Source: a virus
Reading direction: 5' to 3' (one strand)
Virus record (IMG/VR): IMGVR_UViG_3300047440_000285
Coordinates: 1 to 29,510 of that record
DNA length: 29,510 bases
Below, one piece after another: positions 28,528-29,510 of the stretch (position 1 is its first letter; every line of letters begins with the position of its first letter). The position numbers were made by a program, and so were the translations under genes. The notes below the pieces were generated by a model that saw only the letters and a list, made by a program, of their open reading frames with translations, did not search any database and was not told the origin of the DNA.

Positions 28528-28824
28528 ATGACCACTCGCAAGGCCCGTATCTATCTCGTGCAGCTCGGCAGCGAAACCAAGCTGGTACGCGCCAATGGCG
28601 CGGGGCAAGCTATCAACACGGTAGCGAAGGATTTCATCCGCGCGCGCGTGGCGGAGTCCGAAGATTTGATCCGCATTGCAAACCAAGCCGGCGCCAATCT
28701 CAGCATCGCCAGTCCCCCGGAGCGTGATCCGAACGCGCCCAAGCGGGGGCCGGGGCGCCCGCCACGCAGTGACTACACCGACCCGGATAGCGTTGTTGAT
28801 CCGGCGTTCGAGGCGGCGGCATGA
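28528..28824 (+). CDS. Small protein with C-terminal AT-hook
   Basis: The 98-aa product starts MTTRKARIYLVQLGSETKLV and has a compact alpha/beta N-terminal part of about 60 residues (GQAINTVAKDFIRARVAESE). A basic KRGPGRPPRSD segment with the GRP core of an AT-hook, which binds AT-rich minor groove, follows, and the end is acidic. Related small proteins sit beside recombination genes in other phages. Its ATG lies three bases after the RecT-like stop. A role as an accessory DNA-binding factor is inference. Confidence 0.7.
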   Translation: MTTRKARIYLVQLGSETKLVRANGAGQAINTVAKDFIRARVAESEDLIRIANQAGANLSIASPPERDPNAPKRGPGRPPRSDYTDPDSVVDPAFEAAA

Positions 28825-29384
28825 TGTTCGCCCTTCCCACCGGCACCGCTGCCAAGCTGGTTCACGTCAACATTCGAGGCGAGCTGCACGGATCGGACGT
28901 GGTGCCCCAGGCGGACATCCGCTTCGAGGTTGCCATGCCGAACGCGATTCTTGATGCCTTCGACCCGGCGCTACGAACCTGCCTCTACACATCAGCCCCG
29001 CCGGCACACCCCCAAGCCAAGCTGCCCGAGTTGCCCGGCATCGAGCCCGTGAGCGATACGCCCGCCTTGCGCTTTCCGGAGCTGCTCATGCCGCTGCGAT
29101 GGGAGGCGGAGGGCAAAGGCTACCGCCTGACCGTGGAGGCGCCCCTACTGGCCTTTCCGCTCGCCCTGGAGGATGTTGTGATCGGCGCCATCCGCCTCGA
29201 TTGCCTCGACGGGGGAACGGTCGCGGTGGAGTTCCGCGCGCAGACCACGCAAGCCCCGGACGTGGAGACCATCGCCGAGTTGGCCCGCATGGTGCAACGC
29301 ACGGTGCGCGTGGGCCTGGAGGCACCCATTGAACCCGACATTGGCACCCTGGAGGAATTCCCCGCCTCCGAAGCTGTCGTCTAG
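28821..29384 (+). CDS. Conserved phage protein, last gene of the recombination operon
   Basis: The 187-aa product begins MMFALPTGTAAKLVHVNIRG. It carries ELHGSDVVPQADIRFEVAMP, NAILDAFDPALR, TPALRFPELLMPLRWEAEGK and GTVAVEFRAQTTQAPDVET, a widespread phage family without a tested function that accompanies single-strand annealing and exonuclease genes. It appears to be a beta-rich protein with a helical C-terminus. The ATG at 28821 overlaps the previous stop (ATGA). Hairpins follow its stop. Confidence 0.75.
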   Translation: MMFALPTGTAAKLVHVNIRGELHGSDVVPQADIRFEVAMPNAILDAFDPALRTCLYTSAPPAHPQAKLPELPGIEPVSDTPALRFPELLMPLRWEAEGKGYRLTVEAPLLAFPLALEDVVIGAIRLDCLDGGTVAVEFRAQTTQAPDVETIAELARMVQRTVRVGLEAPIEPDIGTLEEFPASEAVV

Positions 29385-29390
29385 GGTTTA

Positions 29391-29415
29391 CCCCCTGTCA
29401 ACCCTGACAGGGGGA
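29391..29415 (+). terminator. 10-bp hairpin after the recombination operon
   Basis: CCCCCTGTCA (29391-29400) and TGACAGGGGG (29406-29415) form a perfect stem around a 5-base loop, six bases after the stop codon. There is no U-tract behind it, so it may protect the mRNA end or pause polymerase rather than terminate alone. Confidence 0.55.
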
Positions 29416-29467
29416 GTCTCTCGGCCCCTTGTGCCGTCGCAGCAAAAGTAGTTAAATCTGCCCGCAC

Positions 29468-29491
29468 GGCCCCGATTTCCGGGGCTTATTT
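29468..29491 (+). terminator. Probable intrinsic terminator
   Basis: GCCCCG at 29469-29474 pairs with CGGGGC at 29480-29485 around a 5-base loop, then TTATTT follows. It has the short GC stem and T-rich tail of an intrinsic terminator and stands about 60 bp after the first hairpin, closing the plus-strand operon. Confidence 0.65.
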
Positions 29492-29505
29492 GCAGGGAAA
29501 ACACC

Positions 29506-29510
29506 ATGGC
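29506..29510 (+). CDS. Possible start of a further gene cut by the window edge
   Basis: An ATG at 29506 is preceded by CAGGG at suitable spacing, just after the terminator. Only five bases of the gene are visible, so nothing more can be said. Confidence 0.3.

Overview
This 29.5 kb window is almost wall-to-wall phage. It carries the packaging, capsid and neck genes of a short-tailed, P22-type virus (podovirus morphology), plus its early replication and recombination genes. GC-rich coding with AT-rich control points, a P22-type portal, RusA and a DUF1376 replication protein point to a phage or prophage of a Gram-negative pseudomonadote. A betaproteobacterial host is my guess, not something the sequence proves. 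No bacterial housekeeping gene, tRNA, rRNA, insertion sequence or CRISPR array was seen.

Late region, minus strand, 18459 down to 1. The order is small terminase candidate, TerL, portal, an 81-aa protein, a zinc-ribbon protein with an apparent AUU start, scaffold, major capsid protein, an intrinsic terminator, two small proteins, a 207-aa protein, a gp4-like neck adaptor, a 553-aa tail hub/stabilisation protein, a GNAT acetyltransferase, a Gln-rich protein ending in a Peptidase S74-type domain, three Pro/Gly/Ala-rich proteins, a large putative ejection protein, and a tail fibre cut by the left edge. Genes are tightly packed. At six junctions the UAG stop is fused to the GGGG ribosome-binding site of the next gene.

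Early region, minus strand, 24662 down to 18636. It opens with a Cro-like regulator and a DUF1376 replication protein whose linker-coding DNA holds iteron-like repeats and an AT-rich stretch (a probable origin). About a dozen small accessory genes follow, including RusA, a Lar-like zinc ribbon, a macro-like protein and tiny membrane proteins. A strong intrinsic terminator (18487-18514) separates this operon from the small terminase gene, so late expression probably depends on antitermination.

Control region, 24663-25083. This 421-bp gene-free stretch divides the two divergent early operons. It holds a good plus-strand promoter, a dyad over its -35 element, and GTGCTC hexamers repeated every 10 bp, the same hexamer found in the putative origin.

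Plus-strand early operon, 25084-29384. It encodes a RecE-type PD-(D/E)XK exonuclease, a conserved protein of unknown function, a ParB-like DGQHR protein, a RecT-like annealing-protein candidate, a small AT-hook protein and a conserved 187-aa protein, closed by two hairpins. It looks like a lambda pL-type recombination module.

No integrase, CI-type repressor, holin or endolysin is visible, so lifestyle and lysis cannot be judged from this window.
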